Positions 1-6,250 of a DNA stretch of 7,426 nucleotides are shown one piece after another (the first letter of the stretch is position 1; each line of letters opens with the position of its first letter). Source of the DNA: an uncultured Desulfohalobiaceae bacterium (GTDB lineage: Bacteria; Desulfobacterota; Desulfovibrionia; Desulfovibrionales; Desulfonatronovibrionaceae). The translations under genes and the position numbers were made by a program. The notes under the pieces were generated by a model that made no database searches, was not told where the DNA came from, and saw nothing but the letters and a program-made list of their open reading frames with translations. Location of the stretch: positions 1 through 7,426 of the forward strand of contig CAJXJU010000056.1 in the NCBI GenBank assembly GCA_913055195.1, in the 5' to 3' direction.

Positions 1-106
1 TAGCATAAAAGGCAAAAATAGCCTATATCAACGAAATTTAGATGAGATAGCCCTGATAAAGGAACCATAGCAAACACACCTTAGAGGTTACGCATCAAAA
101 AAGTTA

Positions 107-134
107 TTGATTAATTTTTAGAAAAGGATATTCT
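107..134 (+). promoter_or_regulatory. Possible sigma-70 promoter upstream of thiL
   Basis: TTGATT at 107-112 and TATTCT at 129-134 are separated by 16 bp and resemble -35 and -10 boxes. Transcription would begin near 141, just before the heptamer tract, giving about a 75-nt leader to the preferred thiL start at 216. The surrounding sequence is AT-rich, so a chance match is quite possible. Confidence 0.3.
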
Positions 135-150
135 GTTCAGGATTTACGCT

Positions 151-206
151 CGATGAACGAGTTAAGTTTCCCGATTCAACCCTTACCTCTTAACCCTTAC
201 CCCTTA
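151..206. repeat. Degenerate heptamer tandem tract before thiL
   Basis: The tract is read in 7-nt units in one phase. Four units at 179, 186, 193 and 200 are ACCCTTA, CCTCTTA, ACCCTTA and CCCCTTA. Weaker units in the same phase at 151, 158 and 172 are CGATGAA, CGAGTTA and CGATTCA. The tract ends 9 bp before the preferred thiL ATG at 216. Translated from the upstream ATG at 153 it gives a Pro/Leu-rich stretch unlike any ThiL N-terminus, so I read it as non-coding. Similar period-7 tracts lie at 1180-1258 and 7408-7426. Confidence 0.7.
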
Positions 207-215
207 CCATCAAAT

Positions 216-1175
216 ATGTTTAGAAGCGAAGAAGATTTTTTATCCCTCATTGACCTGTACTTTCCCCGGCAACATCCTCATCTTCTCCTGGGGCGGGGAC
301 ATGATTGTGCTGTTTTAAATGCTCCTGCGCACCTTTGCATCAGCAGTGATCTTTTTGTTCAAGACATTCATTTTCGTCTTGAATATTTTCGGCCTGATCA
401 TGTTGGTCACAAGGCACTGGCTGTTAATTTGAGTGATCTGGCTGCTATGGGAGCAAAACCATTGGGATTTGAGCTGGGTCTTATCTGGCCTGAAAATTTT
501 GACCATAATTTTGCGCATCAGTTATTCAAAGGAATGTCTCAACTGGCAAAGCAGTTTGACCTTGCTCTGGCCGGCGGGGATTTAAGTCTGGGAGAGTCTT
601 TAAGCCTGTGCATTACCATCTGGGGAGAGTGCCCGAAAAAAATTTTTTGCCGCCAGAATGTCTCTTGCGGGGATCTGATTTTTGTCATTGGAAATGTTGG
701 CCTGGCCAGGGCTGGTTTAGAGATGCTGGAACAAAAACGCAAATACCAGCAGGATTTCCCTGCTTGCATTGCCAGCCATCTTTGTCCCGTACCTCTGGTG
801 CGTGAAGGGATGCTTCTGGCCCGACCAGACTGCGCTGACGTTGTTAAAGGACTGATGGATGTTTCTGATGGATTGGCGCAGGACATACCACGTTTTTTAG
901 GCCCTGATCTGGGTTTAGAGATTGATGAACAAAATTTTGCTTTGCACCAGGAAGTAAAAGATTACTGTCGGCTAACCCATCAGGATCCCTTTATTTTTAG
1001 CCTCCAGGGCGGTGAAGATTATGCCTTACTTGGGGCAACTTCGCCAGATGGTTTTGTGAAAATAAAAGAACTTTTGCCCCAGGCATGGACTCCTGGCAAA
1101 GTAGTAGCCACTCCTGGAATTTTTCTGCATGGAAAGAGGGTAGAAATAAAAGGATTTGATCATTTTGAATCGTGA
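216..1175 (+). CDS. thiL: Thiamine-monophosphate kinase (ThiL)
   Basis: A cytoplasmic kinase that phosphorylates thiamine monophosphate with ATP to give thiamine diphosphate, the last step of cofactor synthesis. It belongs to the PurM-like ATP-binding superfamily. Numbered from the preferred start, the visible blocks are GRGHDCAVL (26-34, the metal/phosphate loop), SSDLFVQDIHF (43-53), NLSDLAAMGA (71-80), GGD (120-122), DVSDG (215-219) and GGEDY (265-269), in the family order. The length of 319 aa is normal for ThiL. I chose ATG 216 because MFRSEEDFLSLI fits the usual ThiL start. An in-frame ATG at 153 would add 21 residues (including PLPLNPYPLP) translated from a heptamer repeat; it has only a weak AGGA at 139-142. 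The start at 216 also lacks a clear Shine-Dalgarno sequence. Oddities are His in place of the first Asp of the common GDDxA loop, and GGDL where GGDT is common. No other thiamine genes are adjacent. Confidence 0.92.
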   Translation: MFRSEEDFLSLIDLYFPRQHPHLLLGRGHDCAVLNAPAHLCISSDLFVQDIHFRLEYFRPDHVGHKALAVNLSDLAAMGAKPLGFELGLIWPENFDHNFAHQLFKGMSQLAKQFDLALAGGDLSLGESLSLCITIWGECPKKIFCRQNVSCGDLIFVIGNVGLARAGLEMLEQKRKYQQDFPACIASHLCPVPLVREGMLLARPDCADVVKGLMDVSDGLAQDIPRFLGPDLGLEIDEQNFALHQEVKDYCRLTHQDPFIFSLQGGEDYALLGATSPDGFVKIKELLPQAWTPGKVVATPGIFLHGKRVEIKGFDHFES

Positions 1176-1179
1176 ACCG

Positions 1180-1258
1180 TTTCGAAGTTCGATTTACAAT
1201 TTGCGATTTTCGATTACACCACTAACCACTAACCAATATACCAATAACCAATACACCA
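1180..1258. repeat. Heptamer tandem tract between thiL and the fusion gene
   Basis: The whole spacer can be read in 7-nt units with occasional 8-nt units. Units at 1180, 1187, 1194, 1201 and 1208 are of a TTTCGAT type (TTTCGAA, GTTCGAT, TTACAAT, TTGCGAT, TTTCGAT). From 1215 they switch to an ACCA-ending type: TACACCA at 1215, CTAACCA at 1222 and 1229, then ATATACCA at 1236, ATAACCA at 1244 and ATACACCA at 1251. The phase does not break between the two types. The next unit would begin at 1259, exactly the ATG of the following gene. No Shine-Dalgarno sequence or terminator is visible in the spacer. Confidence 0.8.
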
Positions 1259-2251
1259 ATGAACAACGAATTACGAACCATAGGTCTTGTTCATTCTTTG
1301 TTTAAAGAACCGGGGCAGTGTCCAAGACAGGGAAATGCCAGATGCCCTGAGGTATGGATTGAAATTTTTTCAGAATATACAAAAGGGTTGCGACGTCTTA
1401 AAATCGGTCAGGAAATAATTGTCCTTACCTGGTTGCATCTGGCCAGCCGTGATGTATTGCAATGCCATCCGGGTGGCGATGTTACTATGCCTTTACATGG
1501 AGTTTTTGCTACCAGGTCACCAAACCGACCCAATCCCATAGGCCTGCATCAGGTTCGTATCCTTGATATTGTTGCTAATAAACTTCTGGTTCATCCCCTG
1601 GAAGTTGTGGATCAAACTCCAGTTATTGATCTTAAGCCAGTACTTATCCCTAAAAAAGAGGATATTAGCGGTTATTTTTCCTTATGTAACATTCAGGAGT
1701 TGATTCAGATTGCCAGAGATGGATGGAACAAAGGTCTCTTAAATGGATTTAATGGTAATTTAAGTGTGCGTGATGGGGGATACATTCTGATTACCAACTC
1801 TGGAGCAGCCAAAGGGCACCTGAACCTTTCTGATCTGGCTGTTATTGATATTGATTCTGGACAGGTTGTAAAAGGTTCTCCTTCGTCTGAAACGCAAATG
1901 CATTTGCAAATTTATCGTCATCAAAAAAAGGCAAAAGCAATTGTGCATACGCATCCACCGCATTTATTGGCCCTGTCTTTGATAGCAGAAGCGGAACATG
2001 AGATGTTTGATTTACCTCTTTTTGAGGCAAAAACATTTATGGCTCAAATGGCTGTGGTTCCGGCGCTGGCCCCTGGCAGCAGAGAACTTGCAGAAGCAGC
2101 TGGTACAAAGGCTCGTTTCAAAAGGTGTCTTTTTTTGCAAAAACATGGACTGGTTTGTTGGGGAGACAACCTTAAAGAAGCCTTAGCGTTAAGCGAAGAA
2201 CTGGATGGACTGGCCAGGATTGAGCTTCTGGGAAGAAAAAGAAGAAGTTGA
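1259..2251 (+). CDS. Fused TrmO-type tRNA methyltransferase and class II aldolase
   Basis: A 330-residue two-domain protein. Residues 6-130 match the TrmO/UPF0066 family, which N6-methylates t6A37 in tRNA using S-adenosylmethionine. The signs are IGLVHSLFK (8-16), PRQ (22-24), the signature GVFATRSPNRPNPIGL (81-96) and DQTPVIDLKPVL (118-129). Residues 144-325 form a class II aldolase/adducin domain with NGNLSVR (165-171), SGAAKG (181-186), SSETQMH (209-215, Glu211 as likely catalytic residue), HTHPPH (230-235) and KHG (295-297). His230, His232 and His296 are the expected zinc ligands, so the domain looks intact. Its substrate (fuculose-1-phosphate, methylthioribulose-1-phosphate or another sugar phosphate) cannot be read from the sequence. 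The frame is open throughout, with a short linker at about 130-143. ATG 1259 is the only usable start, abuts a repeat tract and lacks a Shine-Dalgarno sequence. The basic tail RKRRS is partly encoded by the downstream octamer tract. The gene may be cotranscribed with thiL. Confidence 0.92.
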   Translation: MNNELRTIGLVHSLFKEPGQCPRQGNARCPEVWIEIFSEYTKGLRRLKIGQEIIVLTWLHLASRDVLQCHPGGDVTMPLHGVFATRSPNRPNPIGLHQVRILDIVANKLLVHPLEVVDQTPVIDLKPVLIPKKEDISGYFSLCNIQELIQIARDGWNKGLLNGFNGNLSVRDGGYILITNSGAAKGHLNLSDLAVIDIDSGQVVKGSPSSETQMHLQIYRHQKKAKAIVHTHPPHLLALSLIAEAEHEMFDLPLFEAKTFMAQMAVVPALAPGSRELAEAAGTKARFKRCLFLQKHGLVCWGDNLKEALALSEELDGLARIELLGRKRRS

Positions 2252-2305
2252 GAAGATGGGAAGTCCTGATTTCTTATCTTCTTAACTTCTCATCTTCCTA
2301 TCTTC
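2241..2305. repeat. Inverted pair of octamer repeats between convergent genes
   Basis: The left arm has GAAG-type octamers at 2244 (GAAGTTGA), 2252 (GAAGATGG) and 2260. The right arm has the complement in strict 8-nt phase: CTTATCTT at 2273, CTTAACTT at 2281, CTCATCTT at 2289 and CCTATCTT at 2297. The arms can pair over about 22 bp with a few mismatches and a loop of about 8 nt. The left arm overlaps the end of the fusion gene, whose TGA at 2249-2251 lies inside an octamer. The right arm ends 9 bp before the stop of the converging gene. It could act as a terminator for either strand, but no U-tract follows the stem. Confidence 0.8.
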
Positions 2306-2314
2306 AAATAAAAC

Positions 2315-2560
2315 CTAAGCACTCAAAAGAGCCTTCTGGTACTCATAAATAAATGTGGCATAGCTATCATAATCTGAAAATGTGATTTCCTCTTTTCCAA
2401 AATCACCGGCCAGTGTTAGTTTAAAAATTTTATGGCCTCCAGCATTTTCAATGCACTCTGCCTTTTGCTTGATCTGATTTAAAGGAATTTTTTTACTAAA
2501 TATTAACCATCTGGGGATACACACGCATTTTGATTGGGGATCAATTTTGACCTGGCCCAT
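2315..2560 (-). CDS. Small protein of unknown function (81 aa)
   Basis: I do not recognise this family. The ATG at 2560-2558 is preceded by AAGGAG at a 6-nt spacing, a strong Shine-Dalgarno sequence, which makes it a convincing real gene. The protein is soluble, with no signal peptide or membrane segment. It starts MGQVKIDPQSKCVCIPRWLIF, with Cys12 and Cys14 in a CxC pair and a third Cys at 36, followed by a Lys-rich stretch. The C-terminal part (46-80) looks like beta strands leading into an aromatic helix containing FSDYDSYATFIYEY. The gene lies downstream of a strong terminator, so it is probably transcribed from its own promoter (2610-2638), and it converges with the fusion gene. Confidence 0.75.
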   Translation of the reverse strand: MGQVKIDPQSKCVCIPRWLIFSKKIPLNQIKQKAECIENAGGHKIFKLTLAGDFGKEEITFSDYDSYATFIYEYQKALLSA

Positions 2561-2566
2561 AACCTA

Positions 2567-2572
2567 CTCCTT
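2567..2572 (-). promoter_or_regulatory. Ribosome binding site of the 81-aa gene
   Basis: AAGGAG on the minus strand, 6 nt before the ATG. It is an exact core Shine-Dalgarno match, fixes the start codon, and is the main evidence that this small reading frame is translated. Confidence 0.8.
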
Positions 2573-2609
2573 TTGGCTAAAGTTAAAAAATTTGTTCTGC
2601 CTTTTTAGT

Positions 2610-2638
2610 TTAATACTGTCTCCCTAGCACAGAGTGAA
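2610..2638 (-). promoter_or_regulatory. Possible promoter of the 81-aa gene
   Basis: On the minus strand, TTCACT (2638-2633) and TATTAA (2615-2610) are spaced by 17 bp, each matching the sigma-70 consensus at four of six positions. An alternative -35, TTGTCA, lies further upstream at 2643-2648. The site sits between the terminator and the ribosome binding site, where a promoter is expected because the gene would otherwise be cut off from its neighbours. Confidence 0.35.
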
Positions 2639-2661
2639 GCTTTTTGACAAGATGCGGCTTC

Positions 2662-2700
2662 AAAAAAAATAAAAATCCAGTCTCGGTGACTGGATTTTTA
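2662..2700 (-). terminator. Intrinsic terminator after the PsiE-family gene
   Basis: A perfect 13-bp inverted repeat (2670-2682 with 2688-2700, core AAAAATCCAGTC) encloses a 5-nt loop. On the minus strand the stem is followed directly by eight T residues (2669-2662), the standard Rho-independent form. It ends transcription arriving from purL and the PsiE gene, 24 bp after the stop codon. The T-rich right arm might allow some activity on the plus strand too, but no gene reaches it from that side. Confidence 0.88.
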
Positions 2701-2723
2701 TGCATATACATACATTCATTTTT

Positions 2724-3221
2724 TTAACTTAGCTCAGGGGCAAGATTATCAATTTCTACTCCGGCTTTATTTTTTATTCCCTGATCATAGCGGCGCAAAA
2801 GCACAATGGCTATCACCAGAATCAAAACCAGGCCACCCAGAATAGCTGTTTCAATCATGGCCATATTGAATTCTTCCATTGTAGGGTGTGACTCAACCAG
2901 ATGGAGAGTCAGAGCGAGAATGCGCCTTACTGACGCAATAAGACCAATGAGCAGAAATGGTTCAGGCTTTATGATGTGTTCCTGATATGAAATCATCACC
3001 GTATGGGCCATCTCCAGAATCATCAACACAAAAAATATTTTGTTCAGGATTGTGCCTACTGTTACGGCCAGGTCCTGTCCCAGAAAAAGTTTGTCCAGAT
3101 TAGTAACTACATGGAATACAAAAACACTGCCCAGAAGAATAAGTAAAATACCGATAATAAAGTGGAGGATATCACTGCCGATCTCAAATATTTTTCTGGA
3201 AAACATTTTGCGAGAAAGCAT
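2724..3221 (-). CDS. PsiE-family (phosphate-starvation-inducible E) membrane protein
   Basis: A 165-residue inner-membrane protein with four predicted helices: about 20-40, 61-78, 88-108 and 124-142. The block KPEPFLLIGLIASVRRIL (85-102) matches the characteristic PsiE signature, in which a Pro-Phe pair leads into a helix ending in Arg-Arg. The overall length and four-helix plan also fit. The biochemical role of the family is unknown; the name comes from E. coli psiE, which responds to phosphate starvation. The start is well fixed: AGGGGGTGA at 3233-3225 is a near-complete anti-16S match ending 3 nt before the ATG. The gene begins 14 nt after the purL stop, so the two are very likely cotranscribed, and a strong terminator follows. 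Nothing in the sequence indicates phosphate control. Confidence 0.85.
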   Translation of the reverse strand: MLSRKMFSRKIFEIGSDILHFIIGILLILLGSVFVFHVVTNLDKLFLGQDLAVTVGTILNKIFFVLMILEMAHTVMISYQEHIIKPEPFLLIGLIASVRRILALTLHLVESHPTMEEFNMAMIETAILGGLVLILVIAIVLLRRYDQGIKNKAGVEIDNLAPELS

Positions 3222-3224
3222 TGG

Positions 3225-3233
3225 TCACCCCCT
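3225..3233 (-). promoter_or_regulatory. Ribosome binding site of the PsiE-family gene
   Basis: AGGGGGTGA on the minus strand, ending 3 nt before the ATG. It fits entirely in the 14-nt gap after the purL stop codon, which supports translation of a joint mRNA from this internal site. Confidence 0.75.
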
Positions 3234-3235
3234 TT

Positions 3236-6223
3236 TTACCAATCCAGGGTCTTTTTCCATGCCCTGGCAAGTTTTTCTATTGCACAGGTAAACAAGGAGT
3301 TGCCTTTAAATTTAAACGTAAGTTCTTGCTCAGGCAGTGTTTGTCCTATAAGACCCAGGGTCTGTCCCTGAAAGAGGTCTTCAAATTTTTGTTGATTTTC
3401 TTTTTTGACTGTGACCAGAAACCTGCTGGCAGATTCGCTGTAAAGGAGTTCTTCAGGGCTTAAATCGGCTGTTGCTGGTACATGAGCCAGGTCTATGTAC
3501 GCTCCCACGCGACCACCAATGGCCATTTCAGCCAGGGCCACAGCAAGGCCCCCATCAGAGAGGTCATGACAGGCAGTTACAAGTTTTCTGGATATTGCCT
3601 TATGTAATGTTGTATATCGTTTTTTCGCGCTCAAACCATCTACCTGCGGAACTTCTCCAGCCTTAAGCCCCAGTTCAGAAAAAAATTCACTGCCGCCCAG
3701 TTCTTTCCTGGTCAAACCCAGAATATAAATCAGTTCTTCTGGTTGTTTGAAGTCAGAGGTTGTGCAGTTATGAATATCCTCAATGACACTGATGACTGAA
3801 AAGAGAACCGTAGGCGGGATAGAAATTTTTACTCCACCGCCAGTATAGTCATTTTTCATGGAATCTTTGCCTGAAATACAGGGTACACCAAAGAGTTGAC
3901 AAAAGTGCGACAGTGCTTTGTTGGCACGCACCAGTTGAGCCAATTTATAGTGCCCATCAGGTGTTTTTTCTGACTGAACTGGATCACACCAGCAAAAATT
4001 ATCAACACCTGCCATGTGGTTTAAATCGCCACCAACTGCAACTGCATTGCGAATGGCCTCATCAATGGCATTGGCCATCATCCAGTAGGTATCAAAATCA
4101 CTGAATTTTGGGCAGATGCCATTGCTCACCACCAGACCGCGATTTTTGGTCAAAACAGGCCTGATGACTGCTGCATCAGCAGGGCCATCATTGACCAGCC
4201 CTACCAGAGGCTTAATTACACTGCCTCCCTGTACTTCATGGTCGTATTGGCGAATAATATACTCACGCGAACAGATATTTAATCTTGAAAGCATCTTCTC
4301 TAAAAACTTTGCCTGGTCCCCGATTTTGTCTTTAGGAACTTCAACTCTCTCAGAAAGCAAAGGTTTTTCCCAGACAGCCTTAAGTTGCATTTGAGGCAGG
4401 CCATGATGCAGAAAGTCCATGTCCAGATAGGCAACAATTTTGTCATTATAGCGGACCAGAAATTTGCCTGAATCATTAAACTCACCCAGAACCGTGGCCT
4501 CAACATCCATTTCCTGTGCCAGAGACAGAAAAGTAGCGATTTTGTCTCCGGGCACAGCAAGGGTCATTCTTTCCTGTGCCTCTGATAAAAGTATCTCCCA
4601 GGGCTTTAAGCCATCGTACTTTAAAGGCGCTTTGCTTAAATCCAGGTCACATCCGCCACAGTCCTCAGCCATTTCGCCCACAGACGAAGAAAGACCGCCT
4701 GCGCCATTGTCAGTTATGGCATTGTATAATCCCATGTCCCTGGCCCTCATGAGAAAATCATACATTTTGCGCTGCGTAATGGGATCGCCAATCTGCACGG
4801 CTGTAGCAGGAGAACCCTCATGTAGCTCTTCAGAAGAAAATGTAGCGCCGTGAATGCCATCTTTGCCTATGCGACCGCCAGTCATAACAATTAAGTCTCC
4901 GGGCATTGCCTTTTTTTCATATCCTGGCTGGCCGTGAATTTCAGCAGGTAAAGTTCCTACTGTTCCGCAAAAAACCAGGGGTTTGCCCAGGTATCGTTCA
5001 TCAAAGATTATAGCCCCATTAACCGTGGGAATGCCGGATTTATTTCCTCCATGCTCCACTCCTTCGCGCACGCCTTCCATAACCCGGCGGGGATGAAGCA
5101 GCCTTGGAGGAAGCTCTTTGTCATAAAAAGGCGATGCAAAGCAAAATACGTCTGTGTTACAGAGTAAGTTTGCGCCCATACCTGTGCCCATTGGGTCCCT
5201 GTTCACGCCAACAATACCAGTCAGAGCGCCACCATAAGGATCAAGAGCAGAAGGGCTATTGTGAGTTTCAACCTTGATGCAGACCAGAAGATCATCGTCA
5301 AAGTCAATCACTCCGGCATTGTCCTTAAAAACAGAGCGGCAAAAATCCCTGTCTCCTTTTTGCTGGCGGATGTTTCTGGTGCTTCCGCTAATATAGGTCT
5401 TAAACAGACTGTCAATTACTTCTTTTTTGTTTATTTCTTTGTCTTCATATTTGATGCGGGCATTGAAAATTTTGTGTTTGCAGTGCTCTGACCAGGTCTG
5501 GGCCAGACATTCCAGCTCCGCGTCTGTGGGTTCAGAAGGCAGCCCCATTTTTTGTCTTGCCTTTTGAACTTCCTGCCTTCCATAATAATTCCTTATGGCA
5601 TAAAGTTCTTGCAGGCTCAGGGCCAGCACGCGTTCGCGACTAAGGCGCAAAAGTTCTTCATCAGTTAAATTTTGTAAGGCAATAATCTCTACTTCATCAC
5701 TGGCCTGTCCCGTAACCTTTGGCTCAATTACAGGGAAGCCTGGCTCTTTTGCCCACTCATCCCTGTTTTTGATTGCAAAACGTTGAATAAGCTCATTGGC
5801 CAGTAAATCCCTGGCAATATGTTCTACCTGGTCATAATTTAAATTGCCGATTATTAAGAATTGCTCACTGGTATAAACTTTAATGTCACTCTGGTCTTTG
5901 CCAGGGAGCATTTTCAGGGTTTCAGTAGCAGTTTTGCCCTCATTATCAGTAACCCCTGGCCTGAATCCCACCTCAATAATCCAGTCAAATCCTTCTGCCA
6001 GGGGCGTTAAAGACGCTTTGTGCAGGACAGGATCAAAAAGGGCTTCTTTAGCCAGAACCTGACGCACTTCTTCTTCTGTTAGTCCGGCTATGGTATAACC
6101 TTTGATGATGCGTACCTCTTCCACCTGTTGTATTCCCAATTCCTCTCTTATTTTTCGGGCTACTTTTTCTCCGCGCACATCCCTGACACCGGGACGTAAA
6201 GCAATTTCTATTTTAAAAAGCAT
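3236..6223 (-). CDS. purL: Phosphoribosylformylglycinamidine synthase, PurL with fused double PurS-like N-terminus
   Basis: The synthetase part of FGAM synthase, the fourth step of purine synthesis: FGAR plus ATP and ammonia from glutamine gives FGAM. It has 995 residues. Residues 3-75 are PurS-like (IEIALRPGVRDVRGEKV at 5-21). A second PurS-like copy follows at 81-150 (IIEVGFRPGVTDNEGKTA at 82-99). The PurL core starts near 185, with TWSEHCKHK (243-251), VETHNSPSALDPYGGA (318-333), GGRIGKDGIHGATFSS (449-464), DNGAGGLSSSVGEMAED (505-521), GLVNDGPADAAVIRP (675-689), SGKDSMKND (784-792) and HDLSDGGLAVALAEMA (886-901). The protein ends near residue 995 with no glutaminase (PurQ) domain, so ammonia must come from a PurQ encoded outside this window. 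The start is supported by AAGGGAG 7 nt upstream. The upstream spacer holds a large inverted repeat rather than a clear promoter. Confidence 0.97.
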   Translation of the reverse strand: MLFKIEIALRPGVRDVRGEKVARKIREELGIQQVEEVRIIKGYTIAGLTEEEVRQVLAKEALFDPVLHKASLTPLAEGFDWIIEVGFRPGVTDNEGKTATETLKMLPGKDQSDIKVYTSEQFLIIGNLNYDQVEHIARDLLANELIQRFAIKNRDEWAKEPGFPVIEPKVTGQASDEVEIIALQNLTDEELLRLSRERVLALSLQELYAIRNYYGRQEVQKARQKMGLPSEPTDAELECLAQTWSEHCKHKIFNARIKYEDKEINKKEVIDSLFKTYISGSTRNIRQQKGDRDFCRSVFKDNAGVIDFDDDLLVCIKVETHNSPSALDPYGGALTGIVGVNRDPMGTGMGANLLCNTDVFCFASPFYDKELPPRLLHPRRVMEGVREGVEHGGNKSGIPTVNGAIIFDERYLGKPLVFCGTVGTLPAEIHGQPGYEKKAMPGDLIVMTGGRIGKDGIHGATFSSEELHEGSPATAVQIGDPITQRKMYDFLMRARDMGLYNAITDNGAGGLSSSVGEMAEDCGGCDLDLSKAPLKYDGLKPWEILLSEAQERMTLAVPGDKIATFLSLAQEMDVEATVLGEFNDSGKFLVRYNDKIVAYLDMDFLHHGLPQMQLKAVWEKPLLSERVEVPKDKIGDQAKFLEKMLSRLNICSREYIIRQYDHEVQGGSVIKPLVGLVNDGPADAAVIRPVLTKNRGLVVSNGICPKFSDFDTYWMMANAIDEAIRNAVAVGGDLNHMAGVDNFCWCDPVQSEKTPDGHYKLAQLVRANKALSHFCQLFGVPCISGKDSMKNDYTGGGVKISIPPTVLFSVISVIEDIHNCTTSDFKQPEELIYILGLTRKELGGSEFFSELGLKAGEVPQVDGLSAKKRYTTLHKAISRKLVTACHDLSDGGLAVALAEMAIGGRVGAYIDLAHVPATADLSPEELLYSESASRFLVTVKKENQQKFEDLFQGQTLGLIGQTLPEQELTFKFKGNSLFTCAIEKLARAWKKTLDW

Positions 6224-6230
6224 TGTTTGA

Positions 6231-6237
6231 CTCCCTT
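6231..6237 (-). promoter_or_regulatory. Ribosome binding site of purL
   Basis: AAGGGAG on the minus strand, 7 nt before the purL ATG. It fixes the start immediately before the first PurS-like strand. Confidence 0.7.
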
Positions 6238-6250
6238 GTTTATTTTAGAG

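Noticed and set aside
2..70. A 22-codon open frame at the left edge that could be the C-terminus of an upstream gene, ending with TAG at 68-70.
   Set aside because: Too short to show any recognisable protein feature; open frames of this length are common by chance in AT-rich sequence.
539..886. A 115-codon minus-strand open frame inside thiL.
   Set aside because: It is antisense to conserved ThiL blocks GGD and DVSDG; the Ser/Arg/Pro composition is that of a shadow frame.
1180..1258. The heptamer tract considered as a CRISPR array or transposon end.
   Set aside because: Units are 7-8 nt without unique spacers, with no cas genes, transposase or target-site duplication.
4464..4853. A 129-codon open frame on the plus strand inside purL.
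   Set aside because: It is antisense to highly conserved PurL motifs, and its translation is a Ser/Pro-rich, low-similarity sequence typical of an antisense frame.
5261..5491. A plus-strand open frame with a Phe/Val-rich C-terminus that looks membrane-like.
   Set aside because: It lies wholly antisense to the PurL segment containing SEHCKHK and has no ribosome binding site; the hydrophobic look comes from complementing Lys/Glu-rich codons.
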